A program made the translations under genes and the position numbers. Below are positions 47,163 to 58,771 of a stretch of 64,000 nucleotides of DNA, in pieces. The DNA comes from Cymodocea nodosa. Its lineage: Eukaryota; Streptophyta; Magnoliopsida; Alismatales; Cymodoceaceae. The stretch is from NCBI GenBank assembly GCA_036874045.1, contig CM072345.1:9325501-9389500 (forward strand). The letters are read 5' to 3'. The notes below the pieces were generated by a model that saw nothing but the letters and a program-made list of their open reading frames with translations, was not told where the DNA came from and ran no database searches. Position 1 is the stretch's first letter. Each line of letters begins with the position of its first letter.

Positions 47163-50090
47163 ATGCACCGTTGGATTCTTTGCTAAATTATTGGCTGAAA
47201 GATTGTTAATAAAAATCTTCATAGATTCGTCAATTTTCTCACTAAACTCTTCCAGAATACGCCATATCTATATCCCTTGACAAGCAGCCATAGCACCTGT
47301 TATGTATTCGGCCTCATAGGTGGATAAGGCCACCACTGATTATTTGTTCGACATCCAACTAAATGGAACACCATAGCCAAATAAATAGCCAGTAGTACTC
47401 TTCCGATCATCTACGTCTCCTCCCTAATCTCTATCACAATAACTAATCAAGGATTTATCATCTCCAGTTTCATAGAATAAACTAAGTCCTTTTGTACCTT
47501 TAATGTAGTGCATGATTCGCTTTGCAACCTGCACATGAGATGCTTGTGAATGCTGCATAAACTTGCTAATTAATTCAACTCCATATGAGATATCTAGACA
47601 TGTATAGGTTAGATACATTAAGGTACCCATGATTTGTTTGTAAAGAGTTGAATCTATAGCTTCACCTTCATCATTCTTTGATAAAATGTGTGTCAACCTC
47701 CACAGGTGTCATGCAAGGATTACAACCATCCATGTAGAACCTCTTCAATAGTGACTTGGCATAGCATTCTTGACCTATGAAAATCCCATCATCATTATGT
47801 AACACTTCTAACCCAAGGGAATAAGAAAGCTCGCTCAAATCAAACATGTCATAATACCTTTTAATCATTACTTGCTTGAATTCAGCTATAAGGCATCCAT
47901 AACTATCAGTGAGAATCAGGTCGTCCATGTACAGTCCAACAATCACAATTTGGCCTGCAATATCTTTCACATAAACAGCATTGTCAAAGACACATCGATG
48001 AAAGCTAAAGAATCTATCGATGCACTTATTACATGTTCTAGGTGTTCGCTTAAGTCTATAGAGTGCTTTCTTCAACATTATGACCTTGTGTTCATGATCT
48101 AATTTTACAAAACTTGATGGTTACGTTACATAGGCACACTCCTTCAAATCCTCATTTAGTAATGTTGACTTCACATCCATGTGGTACAATTTCCATCGAT
48201 ACCTTACAGGCATGGCAATGACTAGTCTCACCGTCTTCATGTGCACGACTAATGCAAACACCTCAAAGTAATCTTTCCCAAACTCTTGTTTAAAGCCCCT
48301 TATAACCAAGTGAGCTTTGTACCTATCAATTGTACCATCCGACCTCTTCTTCAACTTAAATACCCACTTAACATCAAGAGCATGTTGATCTACAAGTAGA
48401 TCAACCAACTCCCATGTCTGATTCCTTTTATTCACCATTAATTTTGTCTCCATTGTAGTCATCCATGTTTCATCCTTCAAAGCTTCAGCTGCTGTCATAG
48501 GTTCCACTTCACTATACATGGCACAATGCAATTCATCACCATCACCATCTACTACTACAGTTGCCCCTATAGTAACCTCATAATCATGAAGACCTACTGG
48601 GAGATGATGTGCATGTCGTGGCCTTGCACTTGGCGTCACACTACCTCGATCACCCCTAGTTGGAGACCTTGGTGGCACTAGCTCTTGGCATGCAACAGAG
48701 CTACCGTCCACAACTTCCTTTTCACCTTCGTCCATGTCAAACAAACCATAGTGGGGACAATTTTGATTTGTTTGTACCTCTTTTTGACCTTCCTTCCAAT
48801 CCCAACCTTTCTTCTCGTTGAAAAGAACATCTTTGCTCACAGATATTTTGTTGTTGATTGGATTGTAAAGCTTGTAACCACCCTGCATGTGGCCAATCAA
48901 AATGCATTTCTCACCTCTATCATCTAGCTTCGTCCTTGTTTGCATAGGTACATGTATAAATGCTAGAGAACCATACACTTGGAGATGTTTGATACTAAGT
49001 TTTCTTCCACTCCATGCCTCTATAGCTGTTAAATCTCCCAAGACAGATGTTGGTGACCTGTTTATCAAACAAACAGAGCACACCATTGCCTTTGCCCAGA
49101 AATTTGTTGGCAGCCCTTTTGTCTTTAATAAGCTTCTTGTCATGTTCACGGTAGTTCTATTCTTTCATTCAGCAATGCCATTGTGTTGTGGTGTATAAGG
49201 GTAATTAACTTCATGTCAAATGTCGATCACCCTACAGAACAAATTAAAAAGGTTAGAGACATACTCTCCCCCTCCGTCGAATCTCAATGCCTTCAAGAAA
49301 AAGCCACTTTGTTTCTCCAGTTGTGTAATAAAATCCTTGAAAAAGTCCAGCATTTGTGATTTTTTATGTAAGAAATATACCCATATCTTTCTTGAATAGT
49401 CATATGTGAATGTGAGAAAATATTGACTTCTACATTGTTAAGATTAGGCTAATATTATATCAAAAATTCGAGCTAATAGCAAAAACATTATCAATCATTT
49501 TAAATAAACCTTAAAATCCCTCACAATTTCGAGTTTATAGAAAGAACCATTAGGATTAACTCCTTTCTCTTATAAATTTCTAAAGTCTTCTCCCTTATCT
49601 CATCAAATCTGTAAGATCTCTTCACTCATCTCCTTACAAGTACTTAAAGTATTCACCTATTATCTACCTATAGGTCATTTAACTCACTCAACAGGTTTAT
49701 TAACGTGCACCACTTCAAGGCATTGGGTAGACCTTGGACCACCACCAATAGTGAATGAATTGCAACTTTGCTTGCTCAATATACATGCTTTACAAAGTTG
49801 ATTAGGGTGATCATTTGCAAGCAGTCCAACACTGAATGAAATATAATGCTTTCTTATCTTTCTTATTTAGTTCACGGTGTTGATGCTTCCTTGCCTTCGT
49901 CACTATTGCTTCAATCAGTGACACTTCTTTTTCAACAACATTAAGAAGTTTATGATAATTAAATAATACCTTCATTTGTGTGTTCCAATGTAAGTACTTC
50001 TTCCCGTCTAACATTGGCACTGCAACTTGCGTAGTGTTGTTCAACTTTCCTCCTTCGATCTTTTTTCAAATACTGCTCTGATATCAGTTG
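47163..50090 (-). mobile_element. Degenerate Ty1/Copia retrotransposon (copy A)
   Basis: Minus strand, in order. A primer-site-like GATATCAGAGCAG lies near 50075. A Gag start (49811-50044: AVPMLDGKKYLHWNTQMKVLF) follows, then broken sequence. The integrase end is at about 49330-48770 (LRFDGGGEYVS, YTPQHNG, LPTNFWAKAM). RT covers about 48500-47700 (DVKWVFKLKKRSDGTIDRYKA, YMDDLIL) and RNase H about 47700-47163 (STYEAEYITGAMAACQG). A nonsense codon splits RT near 48121 and a frameshift lies near 47690. Most of Gag, protease and the integrase core are missing. The 3' end is cut at RNase H where the 0.8-kb repeat begins. No paired LTRs recognised. Confidence 0.85.
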
Positions 50091-50839
50091 ATAAGTTTTG
50101 AAGAATAAGAATCAAGATTTTGGAGAAGAAATACAGGAGAGGAGATGACCCAAAATTGGAGGCTAAAATTCACATGCACATATCATTTACGGTTCCACAC
50201 ATTTTAATATCAAAACACAACATAACAGCCCACAAACATTGGATCTAAAAACACGATTAACACACATGTTCTATCATACACGTCCACTCACATCACATGC
50301 ACACATTTATACCTTAGCAAATATTAAAACACTAGATCTAAATTACAATAACAACATTCATCATTAAAAAGTATAGTCCTATATGGGAAGCAATGTGGTT
50401 AGACCTAAGCTTAATAACATTGTAACTTTATTCTCTTACTATTAATTGATTTTAAGATAAAATATTAACGTAATATTATTATTTGATTAACATAAATGGC
50501 CTGTAAAACATTTGTAAACTAAAGAGAGTATTACAAGTATGGAGAGTATAAGATAACATGGCTCTACATCAAAAGTGATGTAATTGAATCTAAGTTTAAT
50601 ACCATTGCGTCATCTTTCTCTCACTAATTGAATCTAATTTCTTCGGATATAAACATTTAAAATACGTAGCAATGATGAAAGTAACCATGCATGATTAAGG
50701 TTCTACAATTACATCCACACATAAAGGAGAACACATCAATGCATGGGAGATCTCAACATGTGTATTAATTCTGGTTTCCTGGAGGACAGTAAAAGAATCT
50801 CTTGTGAAAAAAAGGGTTGCGACCCCCAACAACTTTAAT
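50091..50839. other. Possible 5' LTR remnant of Copia A and intergenic DNA
   Basis: By position upstream of the primer-site-like sequence it could contain the 5' LTR, but no partner LTR exists for comparison. No gene seen. Confidence 0.3.
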
Positions 50840-51405
50840 TAAGAGATCAATGTTGATAGCACAGCACCATCAAATTAAAGCAACTGGAATCCTCCATTGC
50901 CTGACCATCCCATCAGGCTGGAGGTGAAGCACAAGTCAATCTTGATGTATGCGAATACCATCGACCATTGAAAGAGCAGATTGTATAAACATTATCGACG
51001 GTACTACACTACACGACAAAGATCAAGGTCTCTATGTTTCTAAATCGAATAGAGTGACTAGTATAAATAGCAGGCACTCTCTCATTCGTAAGGTTAATGT
51101 TAATTTTATCAGAATGAATACTTGTTCGTTTGCATTCCATTGTACTTCACATTACTTTGCAGACAAATTCTGGAATTGATGACGGTCTTTTTCTTCTTCT
51201 GTTATAAAAAGAAACAGATACATAGAATTAAAGATATGTATATATTAAAGAAAACATATATAGCTCATTTATTTTATTCGATGTCCAAATTGGATGAAAT
51301 CACTACATCTGAGATTTATTATTTGCCGATGACAATACATGGAGTGGACGTCAGGAACCGGCCGGCGAGGTTGATCTAACGTACGTACGTAGTAGTTTTA
51401 ATTAA

Positions 51406-52119
51406 TTAATAATGCCCAGCACCGTAGCCAGAACCGGAGCCGTGGCCGGCACCGTATCCTGATCCACCGCCAAGACCACCACCGCCGCCTCCCCCTCCTC
51501 CTCCACCACCACCACCGGCTCTAACTCCATGGCCTTTTCCGTAACCAGCTCCGGAGCCATATCCACTTCCTGATCCATACCCAGAGCCACCACCAATGCC
51601 TCGTCCTCCACCACCTCCCCCACCTCCTCCTCCTCCTCCACCAGCACCACCTCCACCTCCGCGGCCTTTTCCGTAACCAGCCCCGGAGCCATATCCACTT
51701 CCTGATCCATACCCAGAGCCGCCGCCAATGCCGTGTCCTCCACCACCACCACCTCCCCCTCCTCCTCCTCTGCCGCCACCACCTCCGCGGCCTTTTCCAT
51801 AACCAGCACCGGAACCATATCCACTTCCTGATCCATACCCGGAGCCGCCACCAATGCCGTGCCCTCCACCACCACCACCACCACCGCCACCGCCACCACC
51901 ACCTCCGCCTGCTCCTAATGATCCATGGCCACCACCATGACCATATCCACTCCCGGATCCATATCCAGAACCGCCTCCAAGGCCTCCTCCCCCTCCTCCT
52001 CCACCACCACCTCCTCCACCTCCGGCGCTAGCGTACCCGCTCAGGACTCTGACAGCGGATGTGGCGCCCAGGCAGAGCAGAACAAGCAAGGAAACGGCAG
52101 CTACTTTGGAGCCAGCCAT
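51406..52119 (-). CDS. Modular secreted glycine-rich protein (cluster copy B, expanded)
   Basis: 237 residues from the ATG at 52119. Signal peptide and mature start are as in copy A (VRVLSGYASAGGG). It has five modules rather than four. Three consecutive middle modules read GIGGGSGYGSGSGYGSGAGYGKG and differ in the linkers (RGGGGGRGG, RGGGGGAGG, HGVRAGG), so internal module duplication explains the extra length. The end GSGSGYGAGHY is shared. Arg/Lys between modules make it more basic than copies A and C. The promoter is intact, so it is probably expressed like the others (inference). Confidence 0.88.
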   Translation of the reverse strand: MAGSKVAAVSLLVLLCLGATSAVRVLSGYASAGGGGGGGGGGGGGGLGGGSGYGSGSGYGHGGGHGSLGAGGGGGGGGGGGGGGGGHGIGGGSGYGSGSGYGSGAGYGKGRGGGGGRGGGGGGGGGGGHGIGGGSGYGSGSGYGSGAGYGKGRGGGGGAGGGGGGGGGGGGGRGIGGGSGYGSGSGYGSGAGYGKGHGVRAGGGGGGGGGGGGGGLGGGSGYGAGHGSGSGYGAGHY

Positions 52120-52202
52120 TGCAGGTACCACAACTTATTTAAGGGAGCAGGATCAATGGGCGGGAGTGGAAGGAGATGGCTTTCGTGGTTGGGTTTACGG
52201 GG

Positions 52203-52210
52203 TATTTATA
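52203..52210 (-). promoter_or_regulatory. TATA box of GRP cluster copy B
   Basis: Minus-strand TATAAATA in the shared context GCTATAAATACCCCGTAAAC. Confidence 0.8.
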
Positions 52211-52732
52211 GCGTTTCCATGCCCTTTCCCGTTGCATTTTTTATCTACACGTCTCCATGATTACCTCCAAGCGAACATGCACGCAAATAAGAATCCCCTT
52301 GACTTATTCAAAAACCAATTTATTTTCTAATTAACGATGGTCACGAGAGTTAGATTAATCGGTTTTTGCTTGTATTAATGCATGGTAAAGTCAACACGTA
52401 TAGCCAATTAATTACTTATTTCAAGCGACTCAATAGTCAACCTAATAGATTGTTAATTTCTTGTCCAATAAATTAACCAAGATCGATCAGAACTAGTTCC
52501 GACGCTCCTTCCCTCAACGCGCGCCGGACCTCAATTTATTTCTCTTATAGATATATGTGTAGCGAAGATATAATATAAAATAAAAAAACTAATATAGCCA
52601 GGTACGTACATGATTATTAATTGGGGGCAAATAAATGATCACGATTCAACACATGGATCTCGGCATTTACCGTTATTTACAATTGTAATGTATACATGCC
52701 TCTGATGCAGAACATACTGATAATTCAGGTTT

Positions 52733-52785
52733 TTTTGTCTACTCGTCTTGATGATTACCTCCGAGAGAACATGGACCGCAATGAT
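52733..52785 (-). promoter_or_regulatory. Diverged duplicate of the GRP promoter segment
   Basis: TTTTTTGTCTACTCGTCTTG, then ATGATTACCTCC and AGAACATG, repeat with changes the segment at 52237-52282 just upstream of the copy B TATA box (TTTTTTATCTACACGTCTCC, ATGATTACCTCC, GAACATG). The orientation is the same. It starts exactly where unit B homology ends. It looks like a remnant of another GRP unit joined by recombination. Confidence 0.6.
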
Positions 52786-53509
52786 GCGTTGCCTCTGCAT
52801 TTTCGCTGGCTTAGTAGATTGCTGATATATACGTTGCTTGCATGTTTTCCAAATGATTGTAAGTAGTTGGGTACAAGTCAAGCAAGCAACTTATGTAATT
52901 ATTGGTCATGATCGATTGTGCACTGTACTTTCGTTTTTTTTAAAATTTTTGTGCACATCGAAGGTCTCAAGTTTAATTTCTCATTTGTTTTATATCGATC
53001 CTTGCAATGTTTGTCCTTAACTATATATTAATAAAAAAGCATGTCTTCAACTGGTAAAACATGGACATGTTTGTAAAATTGTTTCTTCGGTGTCAATGAA
53101 AAAATTGTAACTTATAATACATGCATGCCTTTTTCAATTTAAGTTGCTTTGGATTAATTTTATATAAAACAGTAATAAGGGAAACATGGCTTAGCTATTT
53201 ATTAACCATTTAAAGCGGTTTGATTTACTGTAATAATGTCTTAAATGTAGTTTACGTACCTTCCATATATATTGACCAAGTGAAATGGGTAAAAACAATA
53301 AAAAATTTTACTTGAGTTTTTCCTTGCATTCTTCACCCCTTTACCCTTCTCCACCTCTTTCATTCCTCTTATTTAGCCATCCATTTGTGATGTTTGTGCA
53401 GGTTGAAGTAGAAGACTTAGTTCTTTAAGGTATCGGACTCGTTAGATGAAAGACAACTTCATTGAGAAGAGAAGCAGCAAAGCTAGCTTCGTCGATATAA
53501 CTTTATCTC
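52786..53509. other. AT-rich intergenic sequence
   Basis: No gene seen. Confidence 0.4.
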
Positions 53510-53919
53510 AACATTAATACTATGCAAACTTTATTCTAAAAAAGACAAATGAAAAAATGCAAGTGTGTTAAAACAGCTTTGCTTGGTAAACTTTCTTCGA
53601 CCCTTCTTCAACCTTTAAACCCTTATCCACATGCCTTTGAATATGGAAGTATTGTAGGCTGTTTTCAATACTTAACTACAACTATATTTGATTTAAGCTT
53701 TGTTGGAATTGGTCAAAAAGATCAAAGTTTCAAATTCAAATTCCGGTGGTTACTGGAAATTAAGGAGGAGTTTGGGGGCGGAGATGGTGGAGGTAGTTAA
53801 TCCTCCAAATGCTATAGATAGAGGTGAATAACAAAAAGCTTGAATCACCTCGAATAATCCACCATCGGAGCCCCCAAACCGCGTAGTCCAACAGTGGTAT
53901 CAGAGCCAGGCAACGTCCG

Positions 53920-54155
53920 CCAGTCCTGCCGCCCGCCCGCGCACCTCCCGCCGCCCGCTCACGCACCTGCATGCAGCTCTGCCGACGCGTGCAACTCCCG
54001 CCGCCCGCGTGTGCTCCTCTGCCTACGCGTACCTCCGCAGCCTGTGCGCGCACCTCCGCAGCCCGCGTGCACACCCCCCACCGTGCTGCCGCATACCCCC
54101 ACTCGCGCGCACCTCCCGTCGCTCACGCGCACTCGGATCACCGGTCTTCTGCCCT
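53920..54155 (+). other. GC-rich leader segment of Copia B
   Basis: An abrupt C/G-rich block with irregular repeats of the CACCTCCGCAGCCCGCG type lies between the primer site and the AT-rich coding leader. Its composition differs sharply from the rest of the element. Confidence 0.7.
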
Positions 54156-54447
54156 CGAGCGATTGGGTTAGAGACATTTGATATCTCCCCCTTTTTTGAT
54201 AAAATATTATAATATATTATATTATATTGGATAATATTTGTAATTTGAATTTGAATTTGGAAATTTAAATATTTTTAAAATTTGAAAATTGAAATTTTGA
54301 AATTTAAATTTGATTTTTGAATTTTGAAATTTGAATTCAAATAGTTTTTCGGAATTTTTGAAATTTTAAATTTAAGATTTGCATTTTTTGTTCAATAAGG
54401 TAATTATTTATTGAAATTGGAAAGTAATTTCGATTGTAGATATAAGT

Positions 54448-56424
54448 ATGGCTTCGAAGATGTTTACAACTGAGTTGAAGAAGAAGGAAGAAATAGGAAA
54501 GGAACATGAGCCACCATTTGTGGTGAATGATGACTATTTCAATAATATCCTGGAAAATGACCCTAGAGTTGAAGAAGAAGGAAACATTGAAAATATAGAT
54601 GAACCTATGGAAATTGCTGATGAAAACAATCGTGAACCCATGGAAATCATGGGAGAAATCCAAAATGAGCTTATAAATGGAATTGAAGAGAACAATAGAA
54701 ATGGAGAAGATAGAGAACCGGATTTACCTATTAGCAACAAAAGGATGAGACATCAGCCGACATGGATGGATGACTACCATTTGTATTCCTGTGAGCTTTC
54801 TTGTTTAATGATAGACATGGAGGAAAATCACATGGAACCCGTGACATATAAGGATGTCGTCGAATCTCATGAAAAAGATTTATGGTTGGATGCCATGAAT
54901 GATGAGATTGATTCCATGAAATGGAATCATGTGTGGGAATTATGTGATCTACCTAAAGGAAGGAAAGCTATAGGGTGCAAGTGGATATTCCGAAAAAAGT
55001 TAAAGGTTGATGGGTTAAAGGTTGATGGGTCTATTGAAAAATATAAGGCACGTTTAGTTGCTAAAGGTTATACATAGAAACCGGGAATTGACTTTCATGA
55101 AACATATTCTCCAGTTGCTAAATTTGCATCAATAAGAATTATATTGGCTATAGTTGCACATTTAGATTTGGAATTACATCAAATGGATGTAAAAACTACA
55201 TTTCTAAATGGAGATCTGCAGGAAGAAATCTACATGTTACAACCTGAGGGATTTCAGGTGGAAGGACATGAGGAAAAAGTGTGCAAATTGAAGAAGTCAA
55301 TATATGGTTTAAAACAAGCATCTAGACAATGGTATCATAAGTTTCTTGATATAATTGTCACAATGGAATTTGTTTCAAACAGATTAGATTACTGTGTATA
55401 TGTCAGGAATAGTGGGAGTAACTTCATTATATTATCCTTGTATGTGGATGACATTTTACTTGCTGAAAATAATGTTGACATGTTGAATGAAACAAAGTAA
55501 GAACTTAGTAGAAAATTTGAAATGAAGGACATGGGAGAAGCATCCTATGTTCTTGGAATTCAGATCTTAAGAGATCGAAAATCAAGAACATTGAGTATAA
55601 ATCAGGAAAGATACCTGCAAATGGTGTTAAAAATGTTTAGAATGGACAATTGTTCCTCAACTCCCACACCTTATATTTTAGGAAAAAAGTTAAGTAAGGA
55701 CCAATGTCCTGGGAAAGGGAAGGAACCTTTAAGAGCACCTTATGCCCAAGTGGTTGGAAGTTTGATGTATGCTATGTTGTGTACAAGACCAGACTTTGCA
55801 TATGCTGTAAGTATTGTAAGTAGGTATTAAAGTAATCCCGGAACAAAACATTGGGAAGCTGTCAAAAGAATTTTGAAATATATAAAAGGAACTTTGCACC
55901 ATAAATTGACTTATCAAGCAGATGAGCTTGAAGTGCTTGGTTATATAGATGCAGATTTAGGTGGTGACAAAGATGATGGGAAGTTTACTTCAGGACATGT
56001 ATTCATCTTTGGAGGGGCAGCCATATCTTGGGGAAGTAAGAAGCAAGGGTGTGTAGCAAAATACACATAGGAAGCTGAATATGTTGCTTGTAGTACAGCC
56101 GCATCACATGCAGTTTGGATCAGAAGATTCATAAATGATTTGAATTTAAACTTAATAAATGTTCCAATAGAAATGTATTGTGATAACCAAACGGCAATAA
56201 GTCTTGTATATAGTGGTGCAAATACAACAAAAGGATAGCATATAAATATACATTATCACTATACTCGTGATATTATAGGAAATGGGGAAATAAATTAAGT
56301 TATATCCCTACGGAAGATATGATTGCTGATCCTTTGACAAAAGGAATACCAGCGGAAAAGTACATTAAGTTTGTAAACTTAATGGGATTAAGGAACATTT
56401 ATATGGATAATGGAAACATGGAAC
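54448..56424 (+). pseudogene. Copia B RT-RNase H polyprotein with in-frame stops
   Basis: All segments stay in one frame. An acidic N-terminal stretch (about 54448-54830) is followed by WLDAMNDEIDSM and GCKWIFRKKLKVDG-EKYKARL. RT continues with HQMDVKTTFLNGDL, KSIYGLKQASRQWY and LYVDDILL. The connection reads RAPYAQVVGSLMYAM-CTRPDFAYA, and RNase H contains DADLGGD, EAEYVA and YCDNQTAI. At least five nonsense codons interrupt it (near 55075, 55498, 55827, 56068, 56236), with no obvious frameshift as far as RNase H. It is inactive but fairly recent. Confidence 0.85.
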
Positions 56425-58101
56425 ATTCTCACGAGTAATATTGAAATTGTGCTACCTACGAGTAGTGGGAGCGGAATTAAAAAGAATATAGTTGGTCTTT
56501 GTGACCAAGTGGGAGATGTTGGAATTGGTCAAAAAGACCAAGTTTCAAATTCAAATTCCGGTGGTTACCGGAAATTAAGGAGGAGTTTGGGGGCGGAGAT
56601 GGTGGAGGTAGTTAATCCTCCAAATGCTATAAATAGAGGTGAATAACAAAAAGCTTGAATCACCTGGAATAATCCACCATTAGAGCTCCCAAACCGCGCA
56701 GTCCAACAAGCTTTGCTATAAATTTGGTTAGTGAATTCATGACCTGTCTGCCTAGCTTTCACTGCATGTTAACCCAACGCATTTTTAGATAAATAAAAGA
56801 AACTTTGGCAATAGTCTTCTTATCAGGAAAATATCTACCTTAAATATTTATGCTTAATTTCTACAATTTTGATTGGGCCTCTTGTGTATTAAGCAAGAGA
56901 TGAGTCAAAAGATTCTATGTATTTCTTGGTATCACCTGTATCACTTGAAGCACAAAGAAATAATCCACTACTTTAAGAAGTTCAACGAAGTGCAATATCG
57001 TGTTATGGCTAACATGGTTGAGTCTATTGTCCAAAGAGCAGAATAACTCTATCGATGCGCCACCCACCAAACCTTTTATGACAATAAGAATACTAGTTGG
57101 TCTCCTATTTAAATCACTCCAAACCATTTTTTAAATATATAAATACGTTCTTAGGTATCCTAAATGAAACTCTTAGAATGAGAAAATTTTTTGGAAATTT
57201 ACATATCGAGTTATGATACAACATGAATCAATGATAGCAAACCATTTTTTAAATAATGATAGTAAACATCATTATAAATAATAGCGTGTAAGTCCAAAGT
57301 TCCTTTTCCTACAAAAATACAAAGTTCTTTTATAATGATTGTCTAACTTTTAGGTCTAAATTGTACGTGGTTACGCACAAATCAAAATTGTTTAGTTGAA
57401 TAGTTTTAATAAAACAAGAGTAATAATAACGAGATATGTAGTTATCTTCGATAATAAATAAATTTCGTACCCGTTACGTATTTTAAATTATTAGAGAAAA
57501 TAATGATGACCGACGACCACGATGTCCGTTGTTATCGATCGTGTCTATCACGTATTTTGTTGAATCTTATTACCCGGAAGGAAACCTGAATTATCAGTGT
57601 GTTCTGCATCAGAGGCATGTATGTGTTATAATTATAAATAACGGTAAATGTCGAGATCCATGTGTTGAATCGTGATCATTTATTTGCCCCCAATTAATAA
57701 TCATGTACGTACCTGGCTATATTAGTTTTTTTATTTTATATTATATCTTCCCTACACATATATCTATAAGAGAAATAAATTGAGGTCCGGCGCGCGTTGA
57801 GGGAAGGAGCGTCGGAACTAGTTCTGATCGATCTTGGTTAATTTATTGGACAAGAAATTAACAATCTATTGGTTGACTATTGAGTCGCTTGAAATAAGTA
57901 ATTAATTGGCTATACGTGTTGACTTTACCATGCATTAACACAAGCAAAACCGATTAACCTAACACCCGTGACCATCGTTAATTAGTAAATAAATTGGTTT
58001 TTGAATAAGTTAAGGGGATTCTTATTTGCGTGCATGTTCGCTTGGAGGTAATCATGGAGACGTGTAGATAAAAAATGCAACGGGAAAGGGCATGGAAACG
58101 C

Positions 58102-58109
58102 TATAAATA
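58102..58109 (+). promoter_or_regulatory. TATA box of GRP cluster copy C
   Basis: TATAAATA in the shared context GCTATAAATACCCCG, 91 bases before the ATG. Confidence 0.8.
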
Positions 58110-58192
58110 CCCCGTAAACCCAACCACGAAAGCCATCTCCTTCCACTCCCGCCTATCGATCCTTCTCCCTTAAGTAAGTTGTGGTACCTGCA

Positions 58193-58771
58193 ATGGCTGG
58201 CTCCAAAGTAGCTGCCGTTTCCTTGCTTGTTCTGCTCTGCCTGGGCGCCACATCCGCTGTCAGAGTCCTGAGCGGGTACTCTAGTGCCGGAGGTGGAGGA
58301 GGTGGTGGTGGTGGAGGAGGAGGGGGAGGAGGCCTTGGAGGTGGATCTGGATATGGATCCGGGAGTGGATATGGTCATGGTGGCGGCCATGGTTTATTAG
58401 GAGCAGGCGGAGGTGGTGGTGGCGGTGGCGGTGGTGGTGGAGGGGGAGGAGGTCTTGGAGGTGGTTCTGGACATGGATCCGGCAGTGGATATGGTCACGG
58501 TGGTGGCTATGGATTATCACGAGTAGGCGGAGGCGGCGGTGGTGGTGGTGGCGGCGGTGGTGGTGGTGGAGGACACGGCATTGGTGGTGGCTCTGGGTAT
58601 GGATCAGGAAGTGGATATGGCACCGGGGCTGGTTACGGAAAAGGCCTTGGAGGTGGTGGTGGTGGTGGCGGAGGAGGAGGAGGGGGAGGCGGCGGCGGTG
58701 GTCTTGGCGGTGGATCAGGATACGGTGCCGGCCACGGCTCCGGTTCTGGCTACGGCGCTGGGCATTATTAA
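58193..58771 (+). CDS. Modular secreted glycine-rich protein (cluster copy C)
   Basis: 192 residues from the ATG at 58193, the same length as copy A with only a few substitutions (for example GLSRVGG for GLLGVGAGG, and AGHGSGSGYG for AGRGSGSGYG). Signal peptide 1-22, mature start VRVLSGYSSAGGG, four modules, end GAGHY. The polyadenylation-like GAATAAAATAAATGAG about 130 bases after the stop is shared with copy D. It is divergent to copy B, with the nested Copia pair between them. Confidence 0.88.
   Translation: MAGSKVAAVSLLVLLCLGATSAVRVLSGYSSAGGGGGGGGGGGGGGGLGGGSGYGSGSGYGHGGGHGLLGAGGGGGGGGGGGGGGGGLGGGSGHGSGSGYGHGGGYGLSRVGGGGGGGGGGGGGGGGHGIGGGSGYGSGSGYGTGAGYGKGLGGGGGGGGGGGGGGGGGGLGGGSGYGAGHGSGSGYGAGHY

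Larger units (their letters stand above)
50840..52735 (-). repeat. GRP duplication unit B (gene at 51406-52119)
   Basis: The 3' flank matches that of unit C as far as about 50840 (block AAATTAAAGCAACTGGAATC, inverted near 59300). The 5' flank matches units A and C only to about 52733, where it breaks. Confidence 0.8.
53701..56708 (+). mobile_element. Nested Copia element B, LTR to LTR, internally deleted
   Basis: 5' LTR 53701-53893 (193 bp) and 3' LTR 56517-56708 (192 bp), both TGTTGGAATTGG...GTCCAACA. They differ at about nine positions including one indel. A 5-base AGCTT duplication flanks the element (53696-53700, 56709-56713). The primer site TGGTATCAGAGC (initiator Met tRNA) is at 53895-53906, and a purine tract AAGTGGGAGA precedes the 3' LTR. 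At 3.0 kb it is too short for an autonomous Copia: Gag, protease and integrase core are absent. A solo LTR of the same family is at 35880-36093. Confidence 0.9.
53510..57060 (+). mobile_element. Older Copia fragment (copy C), split by a younger Copia insertion
   Basis: The left piece 53510-53700 encodes a Copia RT/RNase H connection (EYGSIVGCFQYLTTTIFDLSF, compare EYRSLVGALQYLT-TRPDISF). The right piece 56709 to about 57060 resumes at the next residues (FAINLVSEFM) and runs through FDWASC and YVFLGI-CIT-STKK-STTLRSST, matching RNase H (SDADWAGC, YCVFLGSNLISWSSKKQ, SRSSTEAEY). Stops and substitutions show it is old. The element at 53701-56708 interrupts it exactly, with an AGCTT target duplication. 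Confidence 0.75.

Noticed and set aside
53894-54181. Pro/Ala/Cys-rich frames in the GC-rich block
   Set aside because: Open in several frames on both strands because of composition; located in a retrotransposon leader.
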